Source: Phytohabitans suffuscus
GTDB lineage: Bacteria; Actinomycetota; Actinomycetes; Mycobacteriales; Micromonosporaceae
Reading direction: 5' to 3'
Length of the DNA: 64,000 nt
NCBI RefSeq assembly: GCF_011764565.1
Contig: NZ_AP022871.1
Coordinates: 5,828,320 to 5,892,319 of the forward strand
The number at the start of each line of letters is the position of its first letter. Positions within the stretch are counted from its first letter, which is position 1. A program made the translations under genes and the position numbers. The notes below the pieces were generated by a model that did no database searches, was not told the origin of the DNA, and was given only the letters and a program-made list of their open reading frames with translations. Below, piece by piece: positions 45,680-54,749 of the stretch.

Positions 45680-46795
45680 TCAGGCTACGAGAAGGCGGAG
45701 GCCGAGCTCCGCCGCGTCGAGGGCGACGACGTCGCGGTTGCGTTCGGCCCACCGGCCTGAGGAGAGGTCATCGTGGAGTGCGCTCACCGCCCGCTGCTCG
45801 GCCTGCGGCCCGACCCTGGTCCAGACCGACACCGCGCGGCGCACGTGTTCCTCCAGGTATGCCTCGGGCCGGCGCCAGTAGGCTTCGAAGAAGCCGTCCG
45901 CGCAGTCCCACGGGATGAGCACCGGCTCAGCGCGTCCACCGATCGCGCGGGTCAGGTCGGCCAAGGACGGCCAGCCGACGAGAAGGTCGGCGAACTCGGG
46001 CAGGTAGTCGCGGGTGAGCCAGAACCGCCCGCGCCAGCCGGTGTCGTCGGCGTCGTACGTGAGCACCACCACGCGGCGGGCGACCCGCCGCATCTCACGC
46101 AGCCCGGCGACCGGGTCCGGCCAGTGGTGGACGGTGCTGACCGCCATCGCGACGTCGAAGGACTGGTCCTCGAACGGCAGGCTCTCCGCGGCGGCGGCAA
46201 CGCACGGCGCCGCGCCCGCGGGACGCTGCGCCCGCATCACCGCCGACGGTTCCACCGCCGTGACGTCACGGTCGGGAGGCTCGTAGGAGCCGGTGCCGGC
46301 CCCGACGTTCAGCACCGTCCGTGCGTCCCCGAGCGCGTCCCAGATGCGCGCGGCGATCCGCGGCTCGGTGCGCCGCGTCGCCGGGTAGGCGGATCCGATG
46401 ACGTCGTACAACCGCGCGCCGAACACCTTCAGCTGCTCCTCCGGCGTCGTCCGGATCCCCATCGCCCGCGCCTCCAGCTCCCTGTCTATGGCCGCCACCA
46501 TGGCGGCGGCGCGGTCGCGCTGTTCCAGCAGCAGGCCGCGCAGCCGGCGCAGGTGCGCGACCGCGTCGGTGGCCGGGTCGTCGACCAGATCCGCGATCTC
46601 GCCCAGTCCGAAACCCAGCCGCCGGTAGGCGAGCACCTTTCGTAGCCGCTCCACGTCGGCCGCGGAGTAGGCCCGGTACCCGGCCGCGGTCCGCGTGGAC
46701 GGCTGCAGGAGCCCGATCTCGTCGTAGTGATGCAGCGTGCGGACGGTTACGCCAGCCAGCTCGGCCACACATCCCACGGTCAGGTGCTCCTCCAC
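45680..46795 (-). CDS. MerR-type regulator fused to a SAM-dependent methyltransferase
   Basis: GTG 46795 gives 371 residues. Residues 1-75 are a MerR winged HTH (TVGCVAELAGVTVRTLHHYD and GYRAYSAADVERLRKVLAYR), followed by the dimerisation helix to about 115. Residues ~125-371 are a class I methyltransferase: VLNVGAGTGSYEPPDRDVTA (motif I), SLPFEDQSFDVAMAVSTVHH, then MRRVARRVVVLTYD. MerR proteins usually carry small ligand domains, so a complete enzyme is unusual. It may sense SAM or its substrate, or methylate in response to binding. A GTGGC-N5-GCCAC dyad lies 13 bp upstream. Confidence 0.88.
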   Translation of the reverse strand: MEEHLTVGCVAELAGVTVRTLHHYDEIGLLQPSTRTAAGYRAYSAADVERLRKVLAYRRLGFGLGEIADLVDDPATDAVAHLRRLRGLLLEQRDRAAAMVAAIDRELEARAMGIRTTPEEQLKVFGARLYDVIGSAYPATRRTEPRIAARIWDALGDARTVLNVGAGTGSYEPPDRDVTAVEPSAVMRAQRPAGAAPCVAAAAESLPFEDQSFDVAMAVSTVHHWPDPVAGLREMRRVARRVVVLTYDADDTGWRGRFWLTRDYLPEFADLLVGWPSLADLTRAIGGRAEPVLIPWDCADGFFEAYWRRPEAYLEEHVRRAVSVWTRVGPQAEQRAVSALHDDLSSGRWAERNRDVVALDAAELGLRLLVA

Positions 46796-46807
46796 GCCAC
46801 CGACTAT

Positions 46808-46822
46808 GTGGCATGACGCCAC
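46808..46822. promoter_or_regulatory. Dyad before the MerR-methyltransferase gene
   Basis: GTGGC, five bases (ATGAC), GCCAC forms a perfect dyad 13 bp upstream of GTG 46795. It may be the operator for autoregulation, but no clear -35/-10 pair with long spacer was found. Confidence 0.4.
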
Positions 46823-46931
46823 GTGAGGGACAAGCCCTTTCGCTCCCGGCGCGATCTCAGGCACGCCCCGGCCCTGAAGGGCGAGATCGACCTCGCCCGA
46901 CACCCTCGCGGGCCCGCGGTAGGAGGTTGCG

Positions 46932-46953
46932 CTGTACCTACTGGTATGTACAG
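46932..46953. promoter_or_regulatory. Near-perfect palindrome over the TetR start codon
   Basis: CTGTACCTACT and GGTATGTACAG (46932-46953) match in 9 of 11 positions. The ATG at 46946 lies inside. It fits an operator for the TetR repressor it precedes, possibly on a leaderless transcript. Confidence 0.65.
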
Positions 46954-47557
46954 AATGGCGGGCATGGGGTCGCGCGAACTGCTGGTCGAGACGATGAGCG
47001 AGCTGATGTGGGAGCGCGGCTACGCCGACACGAGCCCGCGTGACGTGCGCGAGCGGTCCGGCGTTGGCCAGGGCAGCATGTACCACCACTTCGCGACCAA
47101 GCGGGACCTGGCGGTCGCCGCCCTCGAGCGCAACGTCGCCGACCTGCTGCCGGCCGCGTTCGAGTTCGACGGTCCGGGCGACCCGATGGCCCGGATCGAG
47201 GCATACCTGATGCGCCCCCGCGACGCCCTCAAGGGTTGCAAGGTCGGCCGGATGACCCAGGACCGCCAGGTCCGCGAAGACCCGGTGCTGCTCGCGCCGG
47301 TGGCCCGCGCGTTCGCCCAGGTCCACCTCAGCTGGGTGAAGGTGCTGCGCGAGGCGGTCGCCGCGGGCGAGCTGCGGTCCGACCTCGACCCGGAGCGCCT
47401 CGCCCACACGCTGATGGCCGTCCTGCAGGGCGGGTACGTGCTCGCGATCGCGCGGCAGGACCCGGGTCCGTTCGACGACGCCCGCGCCGGCGCCCTCGAC
47501 CTGCTCCGGGCGGCGGCACCGTCCACCCCGAACGGCAAGAACGACAAGAGGGAGTGA
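46946..47557 (+). CDS. TetR-family regulator
   Basis: Candidate starts are ATG 46946, 46955 and 46964; none has a well-spaced Shine-Dalgarno. The TetR HTH is GSRELLVETMSELMWERGYA, TSPRDVRERSGVGQGSMYHH and FATKRDLAVAAL. The C-terminal domain includes RDALKGCKVGRMTQD, a Cys-containing stretch typical of one actinobacterial TetR group. It is followed 5 bp later by gap, so the two are co-transcribed. The palindrome at its start implies autoregulation and possible control of gap. Confidence 0.9.
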   Translation: MYRMAGMGSRELLVETMSELMWERGYADTSPRDVRERSGVGQGSMYHHFATKRDLAVAALERNVADLLPAAFEFDGPGDPMARIEAYLMRPRDALKGCKVGRMTQDRQVREDPVLLAPVARAFAQVHLSWVKVLREAVAAGELRSDLDPERLAHTLMAVLQGGYVLAIARQDPGPFDDARAGALDLLRAAAPSTPNGKNDKRE

Positions 47558-47562
47558 ACGTC

Positions 47563-48567
47563 ATGACGGTACGCGTAGGCATCAACGGGTTCGGGCGGAT
47601 CGGACGCAGCTACCTGCGCGCCGCCCTGGCGAACGACGCCGACGTCGAGGTGGTCGCGGTCAACGACCTCACCGACGCCCGCACGCTGGCCACCCTGCTC
47701 GAGTGGGACTCCATCTCCGGCCACCTCGACGGCGTCGCCTTCGACGGCGACGCGATCACCGTCCGGGGCGAGCGCGTCACGGTCTTCGCACAGCCCGACC
47801 CGGCCGCGATCGCCTGGGGTGACGCCGGCGTCGTCGTCGTCATCGAGTCCACCGGCCGCTTCACGGACGGCGTCACGGCGGCGGCCCACCTCAAGGGCGG
47901 CGCGCGTAAGGTCGTCATCTCGGCGCCGGCCAAGGGCGACGTCCCCACGTTCGTCCTCGGGGTGAACGACGACAGGCTCGACCCGGACAGCCACGACGTC
48001 TTCTCCAACGGCTCGTGCACCACGAACTCGCTCGCACCGCTGGCGAAGGTGCTCAACGACTCGTTCGGCGTCGAGTCCGGCCTGATGACGACGGTCCACG
48101 CCTACACGGGCGACCAGCGGCTGCACGACGCCCCGCACTCCGACCTGCGCCGGGCCCGCGCGGCCGCCGTCTCGACCATCCCGACGTCCTCCGGCGCGGC
48201 GAAGGCGATCGGCAAGGTCATCCCCGAGCTCGACGGGCGGCTGACCGGCGCCGCGCTGCGCGTCCCCGTCCCGGTGGGCTCGGTCACCGACCTCACCGTG
48301 GTCCTGCGGCGCGGCGCCGGCGTCGAGGACGTCAACGCGGCGTTCCGCGAGGCGGCCGCCTCGCCGCGGCTTCAGCGCTACCTGCGGTACTCCGAGGCGC
48401 CGCTGGTCTCCGCGGACATCGTCGGCAACCCCTACTCGTCGATCTTCGACGCGCCGCTGACACAGGCCGTCGGCGACCAGGTCAAGGTGCTCGGCTGGTA
48501 CGACAACGAGTGGGGATTCTCCAACCGCCTCGTCGAGTTCTCCGAGCGGATCGCCGGGGCCGCCTGA
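47563..48567 (+). CDS. gap: Glyceraldehyde-3-phosphate dehydrogenase, type I
   Basis: ATG 47563, with GGAG upstream, gives 334 residues. The NAD-binding start is RVGINGFGRIGRSYLRAAL. The catalytic Cys lies in SNGSCTTNSLAPLAKVL and the catalytic His in the TTVHAYTGDQRLHDAPH region. Also present are the phosphate-binding STIPTSSGAAKAIGKVIPEL and the terminal WYDNEWGFSNRLVEF. It converts glyceraldehyde-3-phosphate to 1,3-bisphosphoglycerate. It is behind a TetR gene rather than with pgk-tpi, so it is probably a secondary, inducible isozyme, for example one resistant to a GAPDH-directed inhibitor (inference). Confidence 0.93.
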   Translation: MTVRVGINGFGRIGRSYLRAALANDADVEVVAVNDLTDARTLATLLEWDSISGHLDGVAFDGDAITVRGERVTVFAQPDPAAIAWGDAGVVVVIESTGRFTDGVTAAAHLKGGARKVVISAPAKGDVPTFVLGVNDDRLDPDSHDVFSNGSCTTNSLAPLAKVLNDSFGVESGLMTTVHAYTGDQRLHDAPHSDLRRARAAAVSTIPTSSGAAKAIGKVIPELDGRLTGAALRVPVPVGSVTDLTVVLRRGAGVEDVNAAFREAAASPRLQRYLRYSEAPLVSADIVGNPYSSIFDAPLTQAVGDQVKVLGWYDNEWGFSNRLVEFSERIAGAA

Positions 48568-48591
48568 CACCCGCGGGTCTGGTGTGTGTCG

Positions 48592-50325
48592 TTACTGGAC
48601 GACGTCCAGGCAGGCGTAGCGGGGATCGGGTGGGAAGGTGGTCTGGTTGGGTTCGGGTGGTGCGGTGAGGTCGATCAGGGTCCACCCGGTCGAGTCGGGC
48701 TCCTCTGGTGTCCAGAGGTGGGAGTCGATCACCCGGCCGCGGTCTTCGAGGGCGGCTACTATCCGCTGGAAGTAGTCGACCGGGTCGCCGGAGTAGCGGG
48801 CCGCGCGCACGAACCACACCCGCTGCGCGCCGGCCAGTGCGGCGTCGACCGAGCCGGGTTGGCAGGTCTCGGCGCTGGTCAGCTGGAAGAAGCCGGGGAT
48901 GGGCAGGTCCCTGCCGCCGCGGCCGTACCAGTCGGCGAAGGGCCTGCTGAAGCGGTAGAAGATGATGACGTCGCCCGGTCGTAGCCGGGCGGCGACCTCG
49001 TCGAGGATGTCACGGCCCTGGTCGCGGTAGCGTGGCTCGCGCACCTGGTCCGCCCCGCTGGCGAGCGAGGGGGTGGCCGCGACGCCCGCCATGACGACGG
49101 CTAGTGCCGCGGCCGCGAGTGCCGCCGCCGGCTTCCACCGGCGGTCGCCGTCGCGCAGGGCCCGCACGGTGTGTCCGGCGACCCGGACGGCCGCGTCGAT
49201 GCCGGCTGCCGCGGCGACCAGGGCCGGCGCGAGCAGGTAGACGGCGATCCGGCCTTCCCAGGGGTAGGCGCGGAGGGCGGCCGCGCCGAGCGCGGCGACC
49301 CCCAGGCCGCCGAGGAGGCCGGCCCAGATGGCCTTGCCTCGCAGCGCCATCGCCACGGGGCCGGCGATCACGAGCACGAGCAGGACGACGGGGAGGTGCC
49401 AGCCGAGCGGGTCGTCGGCGAAGCCCGACCACATCCGCGGCAGCCAGGCCAGCAGGTCGAGCGGACCCGCGTTCTCGGAGGGGAAGCCGTTGGGGAAGAT
49501 CTGGTACTGGTTTCCCGGGATGGTGAACTGCATGCGCCGCCAGACCATCAGCGCACCGGTCGCGAGCGCGGGTACCGCGGCGAGGCCGAGTGCCAGCGCG
49601 GTGCCGCGACGGCGGGTCAGCAGCAGGACCAGCACCCCGCCAGCGGTCGCGCCGGCGACCACGATGACGGCGCTGTAGCTGAACGGCGCGACGACCAGGC
49701 CGGTCACCGCGAGCGCGGCGGCGTGTAGCCAGCGCCGGCGCGGATCCGCCGTTCGCTGGTCGCTTTCGACGAACAGCCCCATGGCCAGCAGCAGCACCAT
49801 CGCGGCGGCCGCCTCCGTGGAGTACTGCTTGAGCTCTCCGGCGTAGTAGAGCAGCCCCGGGCTGAGCGCGACCAGCGCGCTGGCGAGCAGGGCGCCGCCC
49901 CAACCGATCGCCCGCCAGGCCAGGACCGCGGTCAGGACGAGGGTGATCGCCGCGCCGAGGAGCCCGGCGAACCGCAGGGACTGCTCGTCACCGCCGAGCG
50001 CGTGGTAGAACAGCTTGCTCGCGAACAGCCAGCCGGGCGGGGCGATCTGCGAGTAGGCCAGGGGACCGGTCAGCTCCCACAGACCCTTACCCCGCAGGTT
50101 GACGGCGATGTAGATTTCGTCGGCCCACAGACCGCGGTCGCTGGCCCAGACCCGCACCTGCCCCGCGATCCCGACCAGCAGGACGAGGCCGACGGCCAGC
50201 CACCTCCAGATCGGCCGGGAGCGGCCGGTTTCGGGCGGCGTGGATGTGTCGGGCGACGGAGCGGATTCCGTGGTGACAAGTTGCACGCGGTCAGGCTGCC
50301 ACAAGGCGCTGTCGAGTAACAACAT
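48592..50325 (-). CDS. GT-C fold membrane glycosyltransferase (mannosyltransferase-like)
   Basis: From ATG 50325 (TTG 50331 or GTG 50286 also possible) the protein has ~577 residues. TM1 is RWLAVGLVLLVGIAGQVRVW, followed by the first external loop LWADEIYIAVNL with an Asp-Glu pair as in ArnT/PMT-type enzymes. SQIAPPGWLFASKLFYHALG follows, then about ten more membrane segments. A soluble C-terminal domain of about 150 residues begins near RDILDEVAARLRPGDVIIFY. GT-C enzymes transfer sugars from polyprenyl phosphate outside the membrane. The acceptor is unknown. It converges on gap with 24 bp between. Confidence 0.8.
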   Translation of the reverse strand: MLLLDSALWQPDRVQLVTTESAPSPDTSTPPETGRSRPIWRWLAVGLVLLVGIAGQVRVWASDRGLWADEIYIAVNLRGKGLWELTGPLAYSQIAPPGWLFASKLFYHALGGDEQSLRFAGLLGAAITLVLTAVLAWRAIGWGGALLASALVALSPGLLYYAGELKQYSTEAAAAMVLLLAMGLFVESDQRTADPRRRWLHAAALAVTGLVVAPFSYSAVIVVAGATAGGVLVLLLTRRRGTALALGLAAVPALATGALMVWRRMQFTIPGNQYQIFPNGFPSENAGPLDLLAWLPRMWSGFADDPLGWHLPVVLLVLVIAGPVAMALRGKAIWAGLLGGLGVAALGAAALRAYPWEGRIAVYLLAPALVAAAAGIDAAVRVAGHTVRALRDGDRRWKPAAALAAAALAVVMAGVAATPSLASGADQVREPRYRDQGRDILDEVAARLRPGDVIIFYRFSRPFADWYGRGGRDLPIPGFFQLTSAETCQPGSVDAALAGAQRVWFVRAARYSGDPVDYFQRIVAALEDRGRVIDSHLWTPEEPDSTGWTLIDLTAPPEPNQTTFPPDPRYACLDVVQ

Positions 50326-50427
50326 CGTCAACCAGCGTGTACGCGCTGAGAGGCGATCTCGGGCTCACTACTCCCGAACTCCCGAAAATGCGGTGGGACG
50401 CGAAGGACCCCGTCTCTATTGTGGCCG

Positions 50428-50622
50428 ATGGCGCCGGTAAGGCAGGTCCAAGTCACTTTCGACTGCGCGGAACCCGAGCGACTGTTCTTCCAGCGTGTTC
50501 CCGAAGGCAAGTCCGTCAAGAACCGGGTGCACCTTGACGTGCGGGTCGGCACCGGCCTGGTGGGTGAAGAGCGCGTGGCCGCACTTGAGGCCGAATGCGC
50601 ACGCCTGGTCGCGCTCGGCACG
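50428..50622 (+). pseudogene. VOC/glyoxalase protein with its middle deleted
   Basis: ATG 50428 begins APVRQVQVTFDCAEPERL, the standard start of an actinobacterial VOC protein. It then jumps directly to FFQRVPEGKSVKNRVHLDVR and ALEAECARLVALGTVRV. About 60-70 residues between these motifs are missing, and the C-terminal strand is replaced by the next gene's N-terminus. The frame is kept across the joint. Confidence 0.7.
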
Positions 50623-51569
50623 GTCCGCGTGGGACCGCTGCCCCGCTTTTGGGACACGGAACCGGGGGTAGCGTTGCCGGGCGTGATCGAGCTTGTCGAG
50701 CGGCATACCGTCCTGGCCGTTGTGGTCGGTTCGCGGGCGTACGGTCTGCACGGTTCTGTGTGCTTGCCCTGCAGAGCAACCCGACGGCTTTGGAGGTGCT
50801 CTGGTCGCCGCTGATCGAGGTGATCACGGCGGACGGGGAACGGTTGCTGGCGTCGCGGCGGGCGTTCCTGTCCCGGCGGGTGGCCGAGACGTACGGCAAC
50901 TACGCCCGGGATCAGCTCGCTCGGGTGGCGGCCCGCCGCGAGCGGGCCGGCGAGACGAACCACAAGCAGGCCATACATATGATCCGGCTGCTGGTCGCGG
51001 GCGCGCACGTGCTGCGTACGGAGGAGGTCCTGGTCGACGTGCGGCACCTGCGCGACAGGCTGCTCGCGGTGCGGCGCGCTTGCCTGGGATGTGGTCGCTG
51101 GGCGGCGGACCTGCTCGCCGAGCTCGCGGACGCGGCCGCCGCGACCGCGCTGCCGGAGCGGCCCGACCGGGAGGCCGTGGACCGGCTGCTCGCCGCCGTA
51201 CGGGAGAGGGAACCTGCGGTGACCACCGAGGTGCCGTGGTGGGCCGCCGAGGCCGCCCGGGCCCTGCCCCGTCCGCTGCTTACGTCTCTGGCACCGCGGC
51301 TGATCACCCGTCACCACGCGCACCACTACCTCGGATTCGCGGCCACGCAGGAGAGGTCGTACGCCAAGACCGGGCGGCTCGAGCCCGCGATGTACACGCT
51401 GCGGGTGCCTGCCGGCGCCGCAGAACGGCTCGCCACCGACGTCCCGAGGCTGCGCGCCGAGCTGGAGGCGGCCCGGGACACGTCGGCGCTGCCCGATCGC
51501 CCAGACCCGGCAGCCGTGGACGCCCTGCACGACCTGGTGGTCCGGACCCGACTGGGAGCGCGGGAATGA
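50623..51569 (+). pseudogene. COG3541-type nucleotidyltransferase chimera
   Basis: The start PLPRFWDTEPGVALPGVIEL, VERHTVLAVVVGSRAYGLHG is the GSRAYG nucleotide-binding motif of the pol-beta superfamily. A deletion and frameshift near 50755 lead to RFCVLALQSNPTALEVLWSP and a long helical body to 51569. That body contains two segments of the same type (LVDVRHLRDRL and TDVPRLRAELEAARDTSALP), as if two tandem paralogues had recombined. The catalytic Asp residues after GSRAYG are lost, so no active enzyme is expected. Confidence 0.65.
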
Positions 51570-51570
51570 C

Positions 51571-52302
51571 GTGGGAGCGGATGGTGGATGGGTGGAGTCT
51601 GCGTTCGTGGTGCACAGCCTCTTGCTGGGTCCTTCGACCTGGGCGCCTGTGGCGGCCCGGCTGATGGCCTCGGGTGTGGTGACAGTGGTGCCGTCGTTGG
51701 TCGACGCGGCCGACGCGGACGTCCCGCCGTTCTGGCCGCGTGTCGCCACCATGGTCGAAGACGCCGTCTCTTGCCTGCCGCGGGGCCAGCCGGTGGTGTT
51801 GGTCGCGCACAGCAACGCCGGCCTGTTGGTTCCGGTTATCGTGCAGGCGGCGCGTCGTCCGGTCGCCGGGTGCTTGTTCGTGGACGCGAGCCTGCCTTCG
51901 CGTACTGGTCCGACGCCTGCGGCGTCGCCCGGGAGGCTGGCCTACCTGCGCACGATGGCGGTAGAGGTTCGGCTGCCGCGTTGGACGACGTGGTGGGATG
52001 AGGACGAGGTGGCGTCGCTGTTTCCCGACCCGCAGACCAGATCGACGGTCTCGGCGGAGCAGCCCTGGCTCCCGTTGAGCTATTACGAGCAGCGGATTCC
52101 CGTGCCTGCCGGCTGGGATCAGGGGCCGTGCGGGTATCTGCTGTTCGGGCCGCCGTACGACCGTGTGGCGCAGGAGGCGCGGGAACGCGGCTGGGACGTC
52201 GCCGAGATTCCCGGGGGACATCTGCATCAACTCGTCGATCCGGACGCGGTGGCCGCATGCATTGTCGCCATGACCGCGAGGTGGGGCTTGCCAGCCGGCT
52301 GA
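51571..52302 (+). CDS. Alpha/beta hydrolase
   Basis: GTG 51571 gives 243 residues; GTG 51592 is an alternative. The fold begins SAFVVHSLLLGPSTWAPVAA. The nucleophile elbow is VLVAHSNAGLLVPVIVQ (H-S-N-A-G, Ser). The catalytic His is probably in IPGGHLHQLVDPDAV. The acid is likely in the GYLLFGPPYD strand region. It resembles short esterase-like hydrolases linked to nucleotidyltransferase genes. Its start lies 1 bp after the chimera's stop, so it was once in an operon with it. Substrate unknown. Confidence 0.8.
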   Translation: MGADGGWVESAFVVHSLLLGPSTWAPVAARLMASGVVTVVPSLVDAADADVPPFWPRVATMVEDAVSCLPRGQPVVLVAHSNAGLLVPVIVQAARRPVAGCLFVDASLPSRTGPTPAASPGRLAYLRTMAVEVRLPRWTTWWDEDEVASLFPDPQTRSTVSAEQPWLPLSYYEQRIPVPAGWDQGPCGYLLFGPPYDRVAQEARERGWDVAEIPGGHLHQLVDPDAVAACIVAMTARWGLPAG

Positions 52303-52408
52303 GCCGGCGCACTCTCCGGCACCCGAGTGGCCGCCGTCGTCCCCGTGCGTCGACGGCGGCCACGTCTCCTACCCCTGCCCCTGACGGTCAGATGTTGGTG
52401 TCGGGCCG

Positions 52409-53382
52409 GTGTGGCCGCGGTGGTGGTTCCTGTGGGCTCCCACCGCCCACCACCGGCGGCGGGCGGGGCTCGGGGCGGCTTCCACTTGGGACACGCACGC
52501 CGCCCACCGGGCCGACCGGCTGCTCAACCCCAGCCGCGCGCCGATGCCGATGCCGCTGACCGGCACAGCGGCCGGCCGCGACACCGGGCCGGTCGACGCC
52601 GGCGCGGCGCTGGCGTGGCTGGCCGCCGAGCGCGCGGTGCTGCTGTCGGCCCTGCGCCAGGCCCGAAAGGCCGGGCCGGACCGGCAGGCCGGGCTGGACC
52701 GGCAGGCCGGGCTGGACCGGCAGGCCGGGCTGGACCGGCAGGCCGGGCTGGACCGGCAGGCGTGGCAGCTGGGCTGGGCGGCTGGACTCGTTCCTGTTCG
52801 AGCACCGGCACTGGCACGGCGAAGGGGTGGCGTGGGCGGTGGCGCTGCGGGCGGCAGTGGCGCTGACCGACCGTCCGGCGGCCGCGCACGCCCACCGCTT
52901 CCTCGGCGTCGTCGCCGGCCGGCTGGCCAGGTTCGCCGAGGCCCACGAGCACATGCGGCGGGCGGCGCAGACCTTTCGGGACGCCGGTGACCGGCCCGGC
53001 GAGGCGGAGACCGAGTACGTGCTGTCCTACATCTGCTGGCTGCGGGGCGAGCACGACCGGGCGTACCACCACGCCAGGCGGTCCCTGGACCTGTGGGCGG
53101 CGCTCGACCGGCCGGCCTGGGAGGGCAAGGCCGTCATGGCGGTCGGCTGGTACCACGCCCAGCTCGGCGCCCCCGACCAGGCGCTGCCGTACTACGAGCG
53201 GGCGGTGACGCTGCCGCGGCGGGCCGGCGACCGGTCCAACGAGGCCGTCGCCCACGACCTACAGCGCCTCGGCCCGGGAGTGCTGGCTGGCGGCCCACCG
53301 GATCCTGGCGGACCTCGGCCACCCGCAGGCCAACGACGCCGCCCGCAAGCTGCGCTCGGCCGGCGTCGACGAGCCGTCCTGA
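52409..53382 (+). pseudogene. Decayed C-terminal half of an AfsR-like NB-ARC/TPR regulator
   Basis: The pieces THAAHRADRLLNPSRAPMPM and ALAWLAAERAVLLSALRQA match the segment after the NB-ARC domain in SARP regulators. In another frame follow HAHRFLGVVAGRLARFAEAH, AAQTFRDAGDRPGEAETEYV and ALPYYERAVTLPRRAGDRSN (TPR repeats). In a third frame the end is ECWLAAHRILADLGHPQAND, terminating at TGA 53380-53382. At least two frameshifts and a deletion break it. The DNA-binding and nucleotide-binding domains are gone. An 18-bp repeat expansion lies inside. Confidence 0.7.
52670..52759. repeat. 18-bp minisatellite, five copies
   Basis: The unit GCCGGGCTGGACCGGCAG is repeated five times in tandem (52670-52759); the first copy differs at one base. 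In frame it encodes A-G-L-D-R-Q repeats (A-G-P-D-R-Q in the first copy), where normal homologues have a single one. Replication slippage is the likely origin. Confidence 0.9.
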
Positions 53383-53403
53383 GCCACCAGGAGCCGGCGG
53401 TGG

Positions 53404-54612
53404 TCAGTCCACGCGCATGCGTTCGCGCAGGCCCCGCAGCTGCGCCCCACCGGCCTGGCGCCGTGATCGTTCGAGCAGTGCCCGGGTGGTCTCCCGCGCG
53501 TGCGGGGAGGTGTGGATGTGTTGGGGGGCCAGCCGTTCGGCGGTGAGCAGGTAGCGGATGGCTTCCTGGTCCCTGCCCCGCAGGCGGGCGTAGGCGCGGG
53601 CGGTGTCGGCGTAGTAGAACACCTGCCGGAAGCCGGCCGGGATCGTCGCCGGGTTCGTGGTGGCGGCGATGTGGACCGCTTGGCCCGGGTCTCCTCCGTC
53701 GACCTCGATGCCGATGCGCCAGATGTTCACGTTGGTCGGCCCGAAGTACAGTCCCATCGTGCTCGTCTCGCCGGTCCGGCCGGCGAGGTCGGCCGCCTGC
53801 CCGGCCCAGGACCGGCTGTCGTCGAGCCGTTTGAGGCCGCGGCTGGCGTAGGCGCGGACCAGCAGCAGCGAGCCCGTCATCTCCATGCCGCCACGCGCGG
53901 CCAGGTGCGGCTCCAGGTCGTCCACGGCTTTGCCGGCCACCGCCAGGGCGCGGTGGAACGAGCCGCAGGCCGACGCCGCGCTGGCCCGCGCGTACGCCGC
54001 GTACCCCACCAGCACCGCGTCGTCGGCGGCCTGGGCCGCGTCCCGGCACCGTTCGGCGGCGAGCCACGCCTCGGCCGGGTGCCCGAGATTCCGCACGACC
54101 GACGAGGCGATGAAGGCGACCTCACACAGCAACCGCAGCCCCGCCCGCCGGTCCGGACCACCACGCGACGCGGCGTGCAGATCCCGAAGCAGGTCCGGCA
54201 CCATCCTGGCCGCACCGGCGTAGTCACAGGACTGCCGGAGCGTATCGACCAACGCCACCGTGCGTGCCAGATCGGCCACCGGGGGCGCCGACCGCACGGC
54301 CGGCTCGGACAGGTCGACGTCGACCAGGGCCTGCCGGATCCGGTACACGCAAGCCTGGGCCGCCATCGCCGCCCGATCCGCGGCCGGCACCGGCGCGCCG
54401 GCCAGGTCAGCCGGCGAACACTCCAACGCCATGGCGATGTCCGCCAGCATGAACCGGTTGTCGGCCGCCTGTCGCCCCCGTTCGATCCTGCTCCAGGTGG
54501 CATGCGAGATCCCCGCCCGGCTCGCCGCGAGCCGCACACTCCAGCCACGCAGCAACCGGCGCTCCTGGATCCGTTCCCCGATCGTCGGGTCTGAGCTGAG
54601 ACGAGAAGACAC
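53404..54612 (-). CDS. XRE-family HTH regulator with TPR-like C-terminal domain
   Basis: GTG 54612 (GGGGG upstream) gives 402 residues. The HTH is IGERIQERRLLRGWSVRLAA, SRAGISHATWSRIERGRQAA and MLADIAMALECSPADL. Residues ~85-400 are helical, TPR-like repeats such as VARTLRQSCDYAGAA-type stretches, YAAYARASAASACGSFHRAL and FRQVFYYADTARAYARLRGR. This type of actinomycete regulator is common and its ligands are mostly unknown, though some respond to peptides or small molecules. It is monocistronic, reading away from vanHAX. Confidence 0.88.
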   Translation of the reverse strand: MSSRLSSDPTIGERIQERRLLRGWSVRLAASRAGISHATWSRIERGRQAADNRFMLADIAMALECSPADLAGAPVPAADRAAMAAQACVYRIRQALVDVDLSEPAVRSAPPVADLARTVALVDTLRQSCDYAGAARMVPDLLRDLHAASRGGPDRRAGLRLLCEVAFIASSVVRNLGHPAEAWLAAERCRDAAQAADDAVLVGYAAYARASAASACGSFHRALAVAGKAVDDLEPHLAARGGMEMTGSLLLVRAYASRGLKRLDDSRSWAGQAADLAGRTGETSTMGLYFGPTNVNIWRIGIEVDGGDPGQAVHIAATTNPATIPAGFRQVFYYADTARAYARLRGRDQEAIRYLLTAERLAPQHIHTSPHARETTRALLERSRRQAGGAQLRGLRERMRVD

Positions 54613-54749
54613 AACCACCCCCGGGCAGCGGTTCCATGCCGATACCCCAGACCGTATCCACGCCCACACCACAGGTTGGTACAGGACCGCACCAGCTCGC
54701 GACCGGCGTCGAGGCCGCGCGGCAGGGTGCCGGCCGCGCGGTGGCGTTT

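Noticed and set aside
52670..52759. Tandem repeat considered as a CRISPR array
   Set aside because: Units are directly adjacent with no spacers and keep a reading frame, so it is a minisatellite.
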